DNA of 55,912 nt from JBBQXY01 sp051004815 (GCA_051004815.1 JBPCJY010000255.1:1-55912); one strand, 5' to 3'; positions 15,875 through 25,628 are shown, counted from the first letter of the stretch. Numbers and translations are program-made. The notes: a model not told the origin generated them from the sequence alone.

Positions 15875-17260
15875 TTACAAGTATAACCTGGGTTTACTCC
15901 ATTCCGCGGCTGCCCGACGGCGTGCTCCAGGATTGCGCACCGGACGACTATCATCAATCCTTTCCAGCAGGTTTCCCAGGCTAATCAGGCTGTCCAGGTT
16001 GTGAGAAGGCAGGAAATTGTCGATATACGGTAACGCGGTCTTCATGCCAATGGTCAAGGGACGATAATCCGGCGATCCCAGCAGTGGATTGAGCCATATC
16101 AACCGATGACAACTATGCTGCAAACGGTCCATCTCAACTTGCAGAACACTCGCCTCACCGCGATCCCAACCATCGCTGATGATTAACACAACTGCACCGC
16201 GGCCCAGGACGCGTTTGGCCCATTTGTGGTTAAACAAATGAATGGCGTCGCCGATACGTGTACCACCTGACCAATCCTGCACTGACTTGGCAACGTCGCG
16301 TATCGCATCATCAACATCGCGCTTTTTCAACTGACGTGTGATACGCGTGAGGCGCGTTCCGAAGACAAACGTCTCTACATTCATCAAACCGTTCGAGATC
16401 GTATGAATAAAGTGCAGTAACAGACGCGAATAGAGACTCATCGAGCCGCTAATATCGCAGAGAATGACCAGTGGGCGCGGCTTACGCTTGGTTTCACGCC
16501 AGGTTAGCTCAAGGATTTCGCCACCATATTTAAGATTGCGACGCACGATGCGACGCATGTCTGGATAGGTGCCACGCCGCGCCGGTGCTTTGCGATGCGT
16601 TGGACGCATACCCAGGTTCCAGCGCATCTCAGCCATCAACCTCTTGGCCTCCTGCACCTCCTCCCAGGTAAAGGATTCAAAATCCTTTTTACGCAACATT
16701 TCAATGGCACTATAGGCCGTCCCCTGCGGATTTGCATCGTCATCATCATCTTGCTCGTCGATATGCTCTTTCGCCTGACGACGGCGCTCGCTCTGACGCA
16801 TTTCATGCTGCAAATCTTTGCGCTGTTGCTGCTCAGGGGAGTTCATATGTTCAGCCAACCGCTTGCGCTCGGAAGGTGGCAGTCGCATCTGGCGTTCGTC
16901 ACGTTTAGCTGCGCCCTTCGCCTTATTCCCATTGTTGTCCTGACGATCGCGCATATACCAGTAATAGAGAAACATCTGATCAAAGACTGGTTCCTGCTCA
17001 TGGCGGGCGAGGAGAGAGCATTTGAGCGTGTTATAAAAGTCCTCTTTTTTGGTGAGGTCAATATAGTTCAAGGTATCAGCCAGCTCAAGCATCTTGTGCG
17101 GCCCTACATCGATGCCCACCTCCCAGAGAATGCGGCCAAATTCTGTCAAGCGATAAAGCAGACGCTCCCCACGCTCAAGCTCTATCGGGCTGAGCGGTAG
17201 CAATGCATCTACCATAGACGAAGCAGAAGAATGGCCATTCTCATGCGGTTCTACATCCAT
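15875..17260 (-). CDS. coxE: CoxE-like VWA domain protein
   Basis: A 461-residue von Willebrand factor A protein of the CoxE type. The metal-ion-dependent adhesion motif is DISGSMS in LVILCDISGSMSLYSR, near residue 270, with TRIGDAI and ISDGWDRGE as later metal and fold motifs. The middle holds a charged helical stretch rich in Arg, Gln and Asp (about residues 115-170). CoxE works with the MoxR-type AAA ATPase CoxD in building the bimetallic or molybdenum centre of CO dehydrogenase-type enzymes. It starts two bases after the coxD stop, so translation is probably coupled. Confidence 0.9.
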   Translation of the reverse strand: MDVEPHENGHSSASSMVDALLPLSPIELERGERLLYRLTEFGRILWEVGIDVGPHKMLELADTLNYIDLTKKEDFYNTLKCSLLARHEQEPVFDQMFLYYWYMRDRQDNNGNKAKGAAKRDERQMRLPPSERKRLAEHMNSPEQQQRKDLQHEMRQSERRRQAKEHIDEQDDDDDANPQGTAYSAIEMLRKKDFESFTWEEVQEAKRLMAEMRWNLGMRPTHRKAPARRGTYPDMRRIVRRNLKYGGEILELTWRETKRKPRPLVILCDISGSMSLYSRLLLHFIHTISNGLMNVETFVFGTRLTRITRQLKKRDVDDAIRDVAKSVQDWSGGTRIGDAIHLFNHKWAKRVLGRGAVVLIISDGWDRGEASVLQVEMDRLQHSCHRLIWLNPLLGSPDYRPLTIGMKTALPYIDNFLPSHNLDSLISLGNLLERIDDSRPVRNPGARRRAAAEWSKPRLYL

Positions 17261-17262
17261 AG

Positions 17263-18216
17263 TCAGGATACTCCCCGCGCCTTCTGCAAGGTTTTGTAGA
17301 GGTCGCTGCCACCAACCTTCAGCACATCATCCTGATATTTCAAGAGTGCGCCCAGGGTATCGCGCACCGGGCCTTCCACCAGATCCATCTGGTTCAAGGC
17401 CAGCAATGAGCTGATCCAATCCAGTGTTTCAGCAACGCCAGGTGCCTTGTAGAGGTCCACGCTGCGAATCTCGCGCACGAATGTACAGACCTGGCGTGCC
17501 AACCGTTCAGGCACCTCTGGCATACGCGCTAATACAATCGAATATTCTTTCTCCAACGTGGGGAAATCAATCCAGTAGTATAAGCAACGCCTGCGCAAAG
17601 CGTCATGGATTTCACGCGTGCGGTTCGATGTGATGATGACAACTGGCGGCTCTTTTGCCTGCACTGTACCAATCTCAGGGATAGTGATCTGAAAATCCGA
17701 GAGGAGTTCGAGGAGGTAGGCCTCAAATTCTTCGTCGCTGCGATCTAGCTCATCAATCAACAATACCGGCGTGGTAGCGTTCTCTGCATCAATAGCCTGC
17801 AACAGTGGACGTTTGATGAGGAATTCTGGGCCAAAGATATCTTTAAGCTCATCCTGGCGATTAATCCCACCGGCCTCCATTAAGCGAATATGGAGCATCT
17901 GGCGCGTATAGTTCCACTCGTAGACGGCGGTATTGACGTCAATGCCTTCATAGCATTGCAAACGAATAAGCCGTGTCTGCAACATTGCGGCCAGTACTTT
18001 GGCAATCTCTGTCTTACCGACCCCTGGCTCACCTTCTAATAAAAGCGGCTTTCGTCGTTTAAGTGCCAGGAACACCGTAGTCGCCAGGCTACGGTCGGCA
18101 ATATAATTCTGGGCAAACATCGCCTGCTGGACATCTTCGATTGTGGCAAGGGGTAATAACGTTCGTTCCTGCTCCAACAAAGCCTCCAATAGAAAACTAG
18201 TGCTGTCTTGCAGCAC
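17263..18216 (-). CDS. coxD: CoxD/MoxR-type AAA ATPase
   Basis: A 317-residue AAA+ ATPase of the MoxR/CoxD group. Walker A is GEPGVGKTE near residue 60, Walker B is LLIDELDRSDEE, sensor 1 is VVIITSNRTRE, and an arginine-rich sensor region RRRCLYYW follows. CoxD acts as a chaperone-like motor with CoxE in maturing the active site. The start taken is a GTG with no good ribosome site, so the first 30 residues are uncertain (an ATG at codon 33 is possible but would trim the conserved N-terminus). It lies downstream of the M29 aminopeptidase gene in the cluster. Confidence 0.9.
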   Translation of the reverse strand: MLQDSTSFLLEALLEQERTLLPLATIEDVQQAMFAQNYIADRSLATTVFLALKRRKPLLLEGEPGVGKTEIAKVLAAMLQTRLIRLQCYEGIDVNTAVYEWNYTRQMLHIRLMEAGGINRQDELKDIFGPEFLIKRPLLQAIDAENATTPVLLIDELDRSDEEFEAYLLELLSDFQITIPEIGTVQAKEPPVVIITSNRTREIHDALRRRCLYYWIDFPTLEKEYSIVLARMPEVPERLARQVCTFVREIRSVDLYKAPGVAETLDWISSLLALNQMDLVEGPVRDTLGALLKYQDDVLKVGGSDLYKTLQKARGVS

Positions 18217-18294
18217 AGAAAAATCAGTATTTACTACGTATATTCTATGCTATATTTAGGGAAGTTATCAAGGTAGGTTCTAATCCCACATCTT

Positions 18295-19398
18295 TTACAC
18301 CAAAATCTTTCCATCCTTCAGGAACAAGGTATCGTCAATCCAGACTTCGCCTTGATGGCGCAGGTCGCATACCATGTCCCAGTGGAGAGCAGATTTGTTG
18401 AGGCCACCTGTTTCGGGATAGCTCGCGCCCAGCGCGAGGTGAACTGTCCCACCCATCTTCTCGTCGAAGAGGACGTTTTTTGTGCCGCGGTCTACTCGTG
18501 GATTGTTGCCAAAGGCGAATTCACCCAGGTAGCGAGCACCTTCGTCTATTTCTAGCATATGCTCCAGGTAGGCCTGTCCCTGCCGTGCGCTGGCCTCTAT
18601 CACTTTCCCTGCACGGAAGGTCAGGCGCACACCCTCAATGGTGCGGCCATCGTGAGACGCGGGAATGTCAAACTGAATCACGCCGTTGGCACTATGCTCT
18701 ATTGGCCCGGTGAAAAATTCACCGCTGGGGAAGTTACGCTTGCCATCGCTGTTGATAAAGACGCGGTTCTCAATGGACAAGGTTAAATCTGTGCCTTGTC
18801 CCACGATATGTGCTTGCTTACGCCCAACCAGCCAATCTACCAGGCGTTGCTGCTGCACGGAAATTTCCTTCCAACGCGCTATCGGGTCAGGATCGTTGAG
18901 GAAACAAACGTTGAAAACAAATTCCTCAAAGTCGTGCAGAGACATCTCTGTATCCTGTGCATAGCCAGAAGTTGGATAGAGCGTGTATGACCAGCGAAAC
19001 ACGCCTGCTTGCTCGCGCTGGCGCGACAGTTGCGAGAGCGGCATAAGGGCTTCACGTCGCATTGCGGCCCGTGCTGGATCAACCGCACTGAAAGCTTTGG
19101 TATTACTGGCCGAACCAATATATAAGCGAGCATCCACCTGTTCGATCAAAGCTGAGGCCGCGGGTGAAATTTTCCGCAGTTGGTCATCGTTTCCTGTGTG
19201 CAGGAGGATTTGTTCAAGATTCTCTAATTCAATTACAGGAAGTGGATGCGCTCCGACGCGTAACGCTTCACGATACACCGCTTCGACCAGCGGAGTTGCT
19301 AATGGCGTTGCGTGAATGGCGACCGTCTCACCCGCTTTAAGATAGAGAGAATAATTGACCAGAGTATACGCCCAACGTTCAATACGAATATCTTGCAT
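18295..19398 (-). CDS. M29-family aminopeptidase
   Basis: A metal-dependent aminopeptidase of the thermophilic AmpS/aminopeptidase T family (M29). The N-terminal block IERWAYTLVNYSLYLKAGE and the metal-ligand blocks are recognisable: FPSGEFFTGPIE, YLGEFAFGNNP, LALGASYPETGG with the preceding HLALG histidine, and ALHWDMVCDLR. I take the ATG at 19398 (367 residues): GGAAGGGAAG lies upstream of it, and it includes the whole conserved N-terminus; an ATG seven codons upstream overlaps this box. It sits between coxM and coxD on the same strand, after a long hairpin. Its link with the molybdenum hydroxylase is unknown. Confidence 0.92.
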   Translation of the reverse strand: MQDIRIERWAYTLVNYSLYLKAGETVAIHATPLATPLVEAVYREALRVGAHPLPVIELENLEQILLHTGNDDQLRKISPAASALIEQVDARLYIGSASNTKAFSAVDPARAAMRREALMPLSQLSRQREQAGVFRWSYTLYPTSGYAQDTEMSLHDFEEFVFNVCFLNDPDPIARWKEISVQQQRLVDWLVGRKQAHIVGQGTDLTLSIENRVFINSDGKRNFPSGEFFTGPIEHSANGVIQFDIPASHDGRTIEGVRLTFRAGKVIEASARQGQAYLEHMLEIDEGARYLGEFAFGNNPRVDRGTKNVLFDEKMGGTVHLALGASYPETGGLNKSALHWDMVCDLRHQGEVWIDDTLFLKDGKILV

Positions 19399-19437
19399 GA
19401 GATATAGCTTCCCTTCCATAAAGTGATATTGCTAGAG

Positions 19438-19489
19438 CAACGTAATATGCCAGGACGGTCCCTCGCGGTCGCCCTGGCATATTACGTTG
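19438..19489. repeat. 17-bp perfect hairpin between coxM and M29 peptidase
   Basis: Arms 19438-19454 and 19473-19489 are exact inverted copies, with an 18-base loop rich in G and C. No T run follows on either strand, so a Rho-independent terminator is not clear; it may be an intergenic repeat or an mRNA processing/stability element dividing coxSLM from the following genes. Confidence 0.7.
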
Positions 19490-19511
19490 TCTGGTAGTTC
19501 AGGTAAGCAGG

Positions 19512-20378
19512 TTATGCTCGCTCTACCGCTCGTTGAATAGCACGGCGAGCCATCACCACGGTCATATTGCTGCGATAGGTTTTAGAGCCGTGAATATCCT
19601 CCACGAGCTCCAAGCCATCGGCAGCATGACTGGCGGCGTCCGCCACTGTGGCCGCGTCGAGCTTCTTGCCCACCAGGGCAGATTCCACGGCGGTGGCGCG
19701 AGTTGACATGACCGATGCTCCGGTAATGACAACGCTAGCCGCAGAGCAAGTGCCGTCGCCACCAAGAGCAACAACCGCCGCACAACCAGTTACCGCATAG
19801 TGGGAAGCCTTATTCTCTAGCTTCATATATGCGCTACCTGTATTGGCTGGCGGGATCGCGAAACGGATCTCGGTGATAATTTCTCCGGCTTGCAGAGCAG
19901 TCTCGAACATGCCAGTGAAGAAATCGTCGGCTTTAATGGTACGCACGCCGTTGGCACCCTGCACCAGGATATCGGCTTTGAGTGCCAATACAATGCCTGG
20001 CATATCGGCAGCCGGGTCGGAGTGCGCAATGCTGCCACCGATGGTGCCACGATTACGCACCTGTTGATCGCCAATTACAGCGATGCCTTCCGGCAAAATG
20101 GCAAAATGGCGACTCAACACGTCAGAATGCAGAAGCGTTGTATACGTGGTCATCGCGCCGACAGCGACAGCCCCATTTTCCTCGCGGATATAGCTGAGGC
20201 CACTGATCTTGCCCAGGTCAACCAGATGAGCAGGTTGTGCGAGGCGCAATTTCATGGTTGGAAGCAAGCTATGACCACCGGCCAACAATTTGGCATCATC
20301 TCCATATTGTTGGAGCAGTGAGATCGCTTCATCCACCGAAGCGGCGGGATGATAATCAAATGCTGCTGGAACAGACAT
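19512..20378 (-). CDS. coxM: FAD-binding medium subunit of CoxL-type molybdenum hydroxylase
   Basis: A 288-residue FAD-binding subunit of the xanthine oxidase family, which takes electrons from the iron-sulfur subunit. The FAD pyrophosphate motif AGGHSLLPTMKLRLAQP lies at residues 33-50, and the second FAD motif is NRGTIGGSIAHSDPAAD near residue 113. A C-terminal CODH-type domain ends with YRSNMTVVMARRAI. It lies 27 bases after the coxL stop on the same strand, completing the S-L-M order typical of form II enzymes. Confidence 0.93.
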   Translation of the reverse strand: MSVPAAFDYHPAASVDEAISLLQQYGDDAKLLAGGHSLLPTMKLRLAQPAHLVDLGKISGLSYIREENGAVAVGAMTTYTTLLHSDVLSRHFAILPEGIAVIGDQQVRNRGTIGGSIAHSDPAADMPGIVLALKADILVQGANGVRTIKADDFFTGMFETALQAGEIITEIRFAIPPANTGSAYMKLENKASHYAVTGCAAVVALGGDGTCSAASVVITGASVMSTRATAVESALVGKKLDAATVADAASHAADGLELVEDIHGSKTYRSNMTVVMARRAIQRAVERA

Positions 20379-20405
20379 TGTGTATTCTCCTTTGTACGCT
20401 ACCTA

Positions 20406-22739
20406 TTACTGCTGATGAATGATCTTCCACAGCTTCTCTGCTTTACATGGCATATCAATATGCGGTACGCCAAGCGCATCAGCAACAGCTGCCGCTACGG
20501 CTGGTGTCGAGCCAATCGTGCCAGCCTCGCCAACGCCTTTCACACCTAACGGGTTGACTGTTGTTAACGTGATGGTATGACCTAGCTCAAAGTGCGGGAG
20601 TTCTGAGGCCATCGGCATGGCATAATCCATGAACGTTGACGTTAGTAGCTGACCATCCTCGCCATACTCGACGCCCTCGATGAGAGCCTGACCAATGCCC
20701 TGCGCGATACCGCCGTGAACCTGGCCCTGCACAATCATCGGATTAAGTTGGCGACCACAGTCATCAACCGCGATAAAGCGGGTGATCTCGACTTCACCGG
20801 TTTCTTTGTCCACCTCAACAACGCAGATATGCGTGCCAAAGGGGAAGACACAGGCATCTGGCTCAAAGAAGACGGTTGTCTCCAAGCCCGGCTCGATACC
20901 AGGAGCAAGGGTATTGGAAAGGTTGGCAGCAGCAGCAACATCGGCAAAGGCCACCGATTTTTGTGGAGAGCCAGCAACAGAGAATTTGCCATCTTCCAGT
21001 TCCACATCCGATACACTGGCTTCTAGCATGTGGGATGCTATCAGCTTCATCTTCTCTTTCAGCCGCTGCACCGCATTGAAGACAGCAGAGCCACCGACCG
21101 CGGTAGTACGACTGCCATAAGTGCCGCGACCTTCAGGGGTAGAATCGGTATCGCCATGCATAATCAGGACGTCCTCCACGGGAATACCGAACTCTTCTGC
21201 TACAATTTGGGCAAATGTTGTTTCTTCACCCTGTCCATGTGGAGATGAACCGGTATAGACCATCACAGTGCCGCTCTGCTCGACGCGGACACGCGCACTC
21301 TCATAGAGACCGACGGGAGCACTCCCCTTAGGGCCAAAGCCGCAAATCTCGATATAGGAGGATATGCCGATGCCCATCAGCTTGCCCGCGGCTCTTTTCT
21401 GAGCCTGCTCAGCACGCAACCCCTTGTAGTCTGCCATCTCAAGGGCTTTATCCAGGGCACCTTCGTAGTTCCCTGTATCATAGACTGCCCCTGCCGCAGA
21501 CTTGTAGGGGAACTGATCTGGTTGAATGAAATTGAGACGGCGTACCTCAGCCGGGTCCATGCCCAACTTATTGGCAACCAGGTCTATGGCTCGCTCCACG
21601 GCATAGGTTGCTTCAGGACGCCCGGCGCCGCGGTAGGCATCTGTGGGAGCCTTATTCGTGAAGACAATATCAGCACTGAGGTGGAGATTCTTGATATCGT
21701 AGGCACCACAGGAGACTGGGAAACCAAAGGCAATCATAATCACATCAGTGAAAAGCTGGGAATAGGCTCCCAAGTCCGAGATGCCATGCACCTTTAAGCC
21801 AGTTACCTTACCCTCTTTGGTCGCGGCAACTTCGATGTAGTCAACCTGGTCACGCCCATGGACGGTGACTGCCAGGTTCTCGCTGCGGTCCTCAATCCAC
21901 TTCACCGGGTGGCCTGTCTTCATGGAAGCAAAAGCCGCTACCAGTTCTTCTGGATAGATATTGAGTTTGGAGCCAAAACCGCCGCCAACCTCAGGCACAA
22001 TAACGCGAACTTGATGCTGAGGAAGGCCAACCGTGGCGGCCAAAATGTTGCGCAGTAAGTGCGGAATCTGCGATGAACTCCAGATTGTGAGGGACTTGTT
22101 CGATTTCGTGTACTCCGCAACAACGCCGCGTGTCTCCATTGAGGCGGGAGCCAAACGCTGATTCATCAAGCGGGCCTTCACTACAATGCCGCCATCGGCT
22201 TGTGTTTGTGCGAAAACCTTGTCGATCTCGTCAGTGGGGGGATGCATGCCGAAGGCGACGTTGGTATCAAATTCTTCGTATAAAATCGGTGCGCCGGGCT
22301 GCATCGCTTTTTCAACGTCAATTGCCGCGGGTAACGGCTCATAATCGATTTCGATCAAATCGCGGGCATCGCGGGCAGTATAGCGATCATCGGCGATCAC
22401 CACGGCAACAGGATCACCATAGAAACGAACTTTTCCCTCGGCGAGGGGGCCACGTGTACCCATACCTTCGGCTATATGTCCCAGGGGAACGGCAATGGCA
22501 ATATTGCCGACGGCACCCTTGAGATCTTCAGCAAGATAAACGGCCACGACTCCGGGGTGATTTCGTGCCGCTTGGGTATTAATGTTGTTAATGCGAGCAT
22601 GGCCATAGGGGCTACGTAACACAGACATATGAAGCATCCCATAGAGCTTGATATCATCCACATAGGTCGCCTGGCCTGTAATCAATCGAGGGTCTTCACG
22701 CCGCTTAATCGGCGAACCAAGCATAGCTGCAATACCCAT
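20406..22739 (-). CDS. coxL: form II CoxL-like molybdopterin-binding large subunit
   Basis: A 777-residue catalytic subunit of the xanthine oxidase/CO dehydrogenase family. The active-site loop at residues 368-374 reads AYRGAGR, which marks form II (BMS-type) enzymes; true aerobic CO dehydrogenases of form I carry AYxCSFR. Other cofactor motifs include GGGFGSK near residue 252, GSSPHGQGEETTF, and GVKGVGEAGTIGSTP near the C-terminus with the catalytic glutamate. Form II proteins have uncertain substrates: CO oxidation has been proposed for some, but other hydroxylations are equally possible. AAAGGATAGG lies upstream of the ATG. It is preceded by coxS and followed by coxM. Confidence 0.94.
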   Translation of the reverse strand: MGIAAMLGSPIKRREDPRLITGQATYVDDIKLYGMLHMSVLRSPYGHARINNINTQAARNHPGVVAVYLAEDLKGAVGNIAIAVPLGHIAEGMGTRGPLAEGKVRFYGDPVAVVIADDRYTARDARDLIEIDYEPLPAAIDVEKAMQPGAPILYEEFDTNVAFGMHPPTDEIDKVFAQTQADGGIVVKARLMNQRLAPASMETRGVVAEYTKSNKSLTIWSSSQIPHLLRNILAATVGLPQHQVRVIVPEVGGGFGSKLNIYPEELVAAFASMKTGHPVKWIEDRSENLAVTVHGRDQVDYIEVAATKEGKVTGLKVHGISDLGAYSQLFTDVIMIAFGFPVSCGAYDIKNLHLSADIVFTNKAPTDAYRGAGRPEATYAVERAIDLVANKLGMDPAEVRRLNFIQPDQFPYKSAAGAVYDTGNYEGALDKALEMADYKGLRAEQAQKRAAGKLMGIGISSYIEICGFGPKGSAPVGLYESARVRVEQSGTVMVYTGSSPHGQGEETTFAQIVAEEFGIPVEDVLIMHGDTDSTPEGRGTYGSRTTAVGGSAVFNAVQRLKEKMKLIASHMLEASVSDVELEDGKFSVAGSPQKSVAFADVAAAANLSNTLAPGIEPGLETTVFFEPDACVFPFGTHICVVEVDKETGEVEITRFIAVDDCGRQLNPMIVQGQVHGGIAQGIGQALIEGVEYGEDGQLLTSTFMDYAMPMASELPHFELGHTITLTTVNPLGVKGVGEAGTIGSTPAVAAAVADALGVPHIDMPCKAEKLWKIIHQQ

Positions 22740-22819
22740 TTGTATACCTATCCTTTCTCATGGCGAGAAACAGAAAGAAAATGGAAGGAGTTTCTACATC
22801 ATTAACGGGCGAGACGAGA

Positions 22820-23329
22820 CTACTCGCCACCCGCACCAACAGGCTCAGTAGCACTTGTTTGCATCTGTTCGGCAGCATACTGAACAGCCTTGACAATGTT
22901 CTGATAACCGGTGCAGCGGCAGATGTTTCCTTTAAGCCCCTCACGAATCTCGGCTTCGGTCGGGTTAGGATTGTTTTTCAGCAGATTATAGGAAGCCATA
23001 ATCATGCCAGGGGTGCAGAAACCGCACTGCAAACCATGCTTCTCCCAGAATCCTTCCTGGATAGGGTGGAGGCTTCCTTCTGGTGCTAGTCCTTCGATTG
23101 TGATCACTTCAGAGCCATCGGCCTGAACAGCCAGAACGGTACATGCTTTCACAGATGCACCATCAAGAAGAACGGTACAAGCCCCACATTGCGAGGTATC
23201 GCAACCAATGTGAGTACCTGTGAGGTCTAAAACGTCACGCAAATAATGTACAAGCAACATGCGCGGCTCAACGTTGGAATGGTGTTGCTGGCCATTCACC
23301 GTAATGCTAACTTCGCGCTTCATCGTCAT
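22820..23329 (-). CDS. coxS: 2Fe-2S small subunit of CoxL-type molybdenum hydroxylase
   Basis: A 169-residue protein with two [2Fe-2S] sites. The plant-ferredoxin-like site uses GCDTSQCGACTVLLDG near residues 43-58 with a further cysteine in VKAC, and the second domain has CGFCTPGM and ICRCTGYQNI. It passes electrons from the molybdenum centre to FAD. GGAGGT precedes the ATG by eight bases. It is the first gene of the cluster; the next, coxL, starts 80 bases downstream. Confidence 0.94.
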   Translation of the reverse strand: MTMKREVSITVNGQQHHSNVEPRMLLVHYLRDVLDLTGTHIGCDTSQCGACTVLLDGASVKACTVLAVQADGSEVITIEGLAPEGSLHPIQEGFWEKHGLQCGFCTPGMIMASYNLLKNNPNPTEAEIREGLKGNICRCTGYQNIVKAVQYAAEQMQTSATEPVGAGGE

Positions 23330-23919
23330 GGATGGTTACCTCCATCGGTCTAGTAAATTTCACGAGGACCTGTAGTCCTGGGGATTGCTGGGTACATGGA
23401 CATTCCCATCTACCCCATGGATGAAACTATAGTGCTGACTAGACTACTGTTTACGAGAAAATACGAAACTTCCTGCTATTACGTCACTACGCCAGACCAT
23501 GTTCTACAGATTACTTTGCTACTGGGCATACAACTACTGATGGGACCTGACGCGTAGACAAAGCTCCTTTCTGTTCGGATGGAGAACGCCAGGGTCAGAC
23601 GATTGAGGATTGTATTTCAAAGTTGACCCTACTGTAGGCGTCGGATACAACGTTACTACCTTCCCTTGCAATTACGCTTGCAGGTAACAATGCCTTATGG
23701 TCTGTTAAGCAAAAACAAAGGTAAGTAACTAAGTTGAGGGTATCACAAGAGAAGTTACATGTCAATTGCTGGGAAGGCTATTTAGCAGTAAAAAAAGGGT
23801 TAAAAAGCTATGTTTTTGGCCTGCCATTTGCAACATACCCATTGACATGGTATATGATAGAGAAGTATTGCTTGAGCAGCTACGCGCAGCGTAAAGAACA
23901 TTTGTTGAAGAGGAAAATA
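23330..23919. other. 590-base divergent intergenic region
   Basis: It lies between the divergent coxS and pncB genes and must hold both promoters. I see only small structures: a hairpin AGGACTACAGGTCCT on the minus strand near 23371-23385 in the coxS leader, and the spaced pair AGGGTCA/TGACCCT (23591-23630). A reading frame open from 23734 into pncB has no family-like residues before 23920. No RNA gene or known riboswitch was recognised. Confidence 0.5.
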
Positions 23920-25320
23920 ATGATGCACCGTCGTGCTCCAGGATATCATCCAGGATTGATGACTGATATGTACCACCCCGATTCCGCCTATGTAAGTTGG
24001 CATTCAGGCCATAATGGCATGACCACCTTCGATCTGTACACCCGTACAGCCCCCTTCGGAGGTGCTTACCTGCTCGTAGCTGGTCTGGAAGCCGCGCTGG
24101 AATTTGTGCAGGCGTTTCGTTATACCCCTGAAGAACTTAAATTCCTGGCGAATATTCGCGACTACAATACAGCTTTTCTCGATGAACTGGCTACTTTGCG
24201 TTTTACGGGCGAGATCCTTGCCTTGCCAGAAGGCTCAATAGCCTTTCCTAATGAACCCATCATGCGCGTAACGGCTCCCTTCCGCGAGGCACTCCTCTTA
24301 GAGGCAGGATTATTGCAAGCCATTAACCTCTCGACACTGATTGCCACCAAAGCATCGCGCATTGTCTATGCCGCCGAGCAAGGGCGGACTCGGCGCGTCG
24401 CGGAGTTCGCCTTCCGGCGGGCGCAGGAGCCAATTACGGTCGCTCGTGCCTCGTATATTGGTGGTTGTGCCAGCACCTCGCTCCTGAATGCCGCATATGA
24501 ATTCCGCTTACCCGCCACTGGCACCGTACCACATGCCTTAATTGAGCTCTTCTCCACCGAGGAAGAGGCTTTTGAGGCGATAGCTAATTCCTACAACCGC
24601 TATACCTTGCTGCTCGATACCTACGATCCCCGCGTTGCCATCCATACCGCCATTGTGGTCGCGCAACGTGTGCAAGAAACATTGGGGCATACGCTTGCCG
24701 CTGTCCGCCTGGATAGTGGAGACCTGGTCGCCGATAGCCTCTATATTCGCGAACAGCTTGATATGGCTGACCTGAGCAATGTGCGTATACTCGCCAGTGG
24801 TGATCTCGACGAATGGAAAATCACCGAACTGCTGGAAGCCGGAGCAGCGATTGATTCCTTTGGCGTAGGCACCACGCTTGGCAGTGGTGCTGGTTCCATT
24901 GAACATGGCGTCCCTGGTGGTGCCCTGGGTGCCGTGTATAAAGAAGTCTGGTATGTCGATGAGAGCGGCATGGAATATCCCAAAGTCAAGATTGCTGGCC
25001 CGAAATCCACCTGGCCTGGCAAAAAAGAGATCTATCGTCACCCCAAATGGGAAGAAGATATCGTGCAACTGGCCCATGAATCACATCCTGAACATTATCA
25101 GCGCATCCTACGCCCAGTTATGCGCAACGGAGAGATGATTCCGGGCAGCCTTCCCCCGCTTTCTGAAATCCGTGAACTGGCCCAACAAAACCTACGGATG
25201 CTGCCCCTGCAATATCGTGCCTTCACCGTCGCGGAGCCTTATCCCGTGCGCTTTAGCGAGGGGCTGCAAGCCTTGCGCAAGCAAGCAATGCAGCAAGTAA
25301 ACAAAGATAACCTGCCATAG
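23920..25320 (+). CDS. pncB: nicotinate phosphoribosyltransferase
   Basis: Makes nicotinate mononucleotide from nicotinate and PRPP in NAD salvage. The N-terminus GLMTDMYHPDSAYVSWHSGH is the family start; later blocks are FPNEPIMRVTAPFREALLLE, TKASRIVYAA, RRAQEP and the phosphoribosyl-binding VRLDSGDLVADS, then SGDLDEWKI and GVGTTLGSG. I place the start at ATG 23920 (466 residues): AAGAGG stands six bases upstream, and the open frame before it lacks similarity to the family. It has no partner gene on its strand nearby. Confidence 0.94.
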   Translation: MMHRRAPGYHPGLMTDMYHPDSAYVSWHSGHNGMTTFDLYTRTAPFGGAYLLVAGLEAALEFVQAFRYTPEELKFLANIRDYNTAFLDELATLRFTGEILALPEGSIAFPNEPIMRVTAPFREALLLEAGLLQAINLSTLIATKASRIVYAAEQGRTRRVAEFAFRRAQEPITVARASYIGGCASTSLLNAAYEFRLPATGTVPHALIELFSTEEEAFEAIANSYNRYTLLLDTYDPRVAIHTAIVVAQRVQETLGHTLAAVRLDSGDLVADSLYIREQLDMADLSNVRILASGDLDEWKITELLEAGAAIDSFGVGTTLGSGAGSIEHGVPGGALGAVYKEVWYVDESGMEYPKVKIAGPKSTWPGKKEIYRHPKWEEDIVQLAHESHPEHYQRILRPVMRNGEMIPGSLPPLSEIRELAQQNLRMLPLQYRAFTVAEPYPVRFSEGLQALRKQAMQQVNKDNLP

Positions 25321-25335
25321 CATGACTTTGCTGGC

Positions 25336-25374
25336 GAATGACACGCAGGAGGGAAGCTCTCCTGTGTGTCATTC
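25336..25374 (+). terminator. hairpin after pncB
   Basis: A 16-bp stem (25336-25351 with 25359-25374, one G-U pair, seven-base loop) begins 15 bases after the pncB stop. There is no T run, so its function as a terminator is only likely. The following 250 bases to the next gene are AT-rich, contain the small palindrome ATAAGG-N6-CCTTAT, and probably hold a promoter. Confidence 0.6.
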
Positions 25375-25628
25375 ACCATCAGAGCCTAACATAGGTACGC
25401 TTATATCCTCCTTCTATCTATTCATAATTAACTAACATAATATAGTATTAAGCGATAAATATAAGGGTTTATCCTTATGAACTTAAAAACCGCTTAGCAT
25501 ATTTGTTGTTGACTTGTGTCATAGAATGCTCTGAATTATGCTATCAACGGTAACGGTTAATACATTTGCCGCGTTACTGTTATAGTGCAGCTAATAAAAA
25601 GCTGGCTTGGACTCGAAAGGGGTTATTC

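Noticed and set aside
20406..22739. aerobic form I CO dehydrogenase
   Set aside because: The active-site loop is AYRGAGR and not AYxCSFR, so CO dehydrogenase activity should not be assumed.
23330..23919. molybdenum-cofactor or other riboswitch in the coxS leader
   Set aside because: I found small hairpins but no match to a known riboswitch core.
23734..23919. longer pncB start
   Set aside because: The 62 upstream codons carry no family similarity and AAGAGG is placed for the ATG at 23920.
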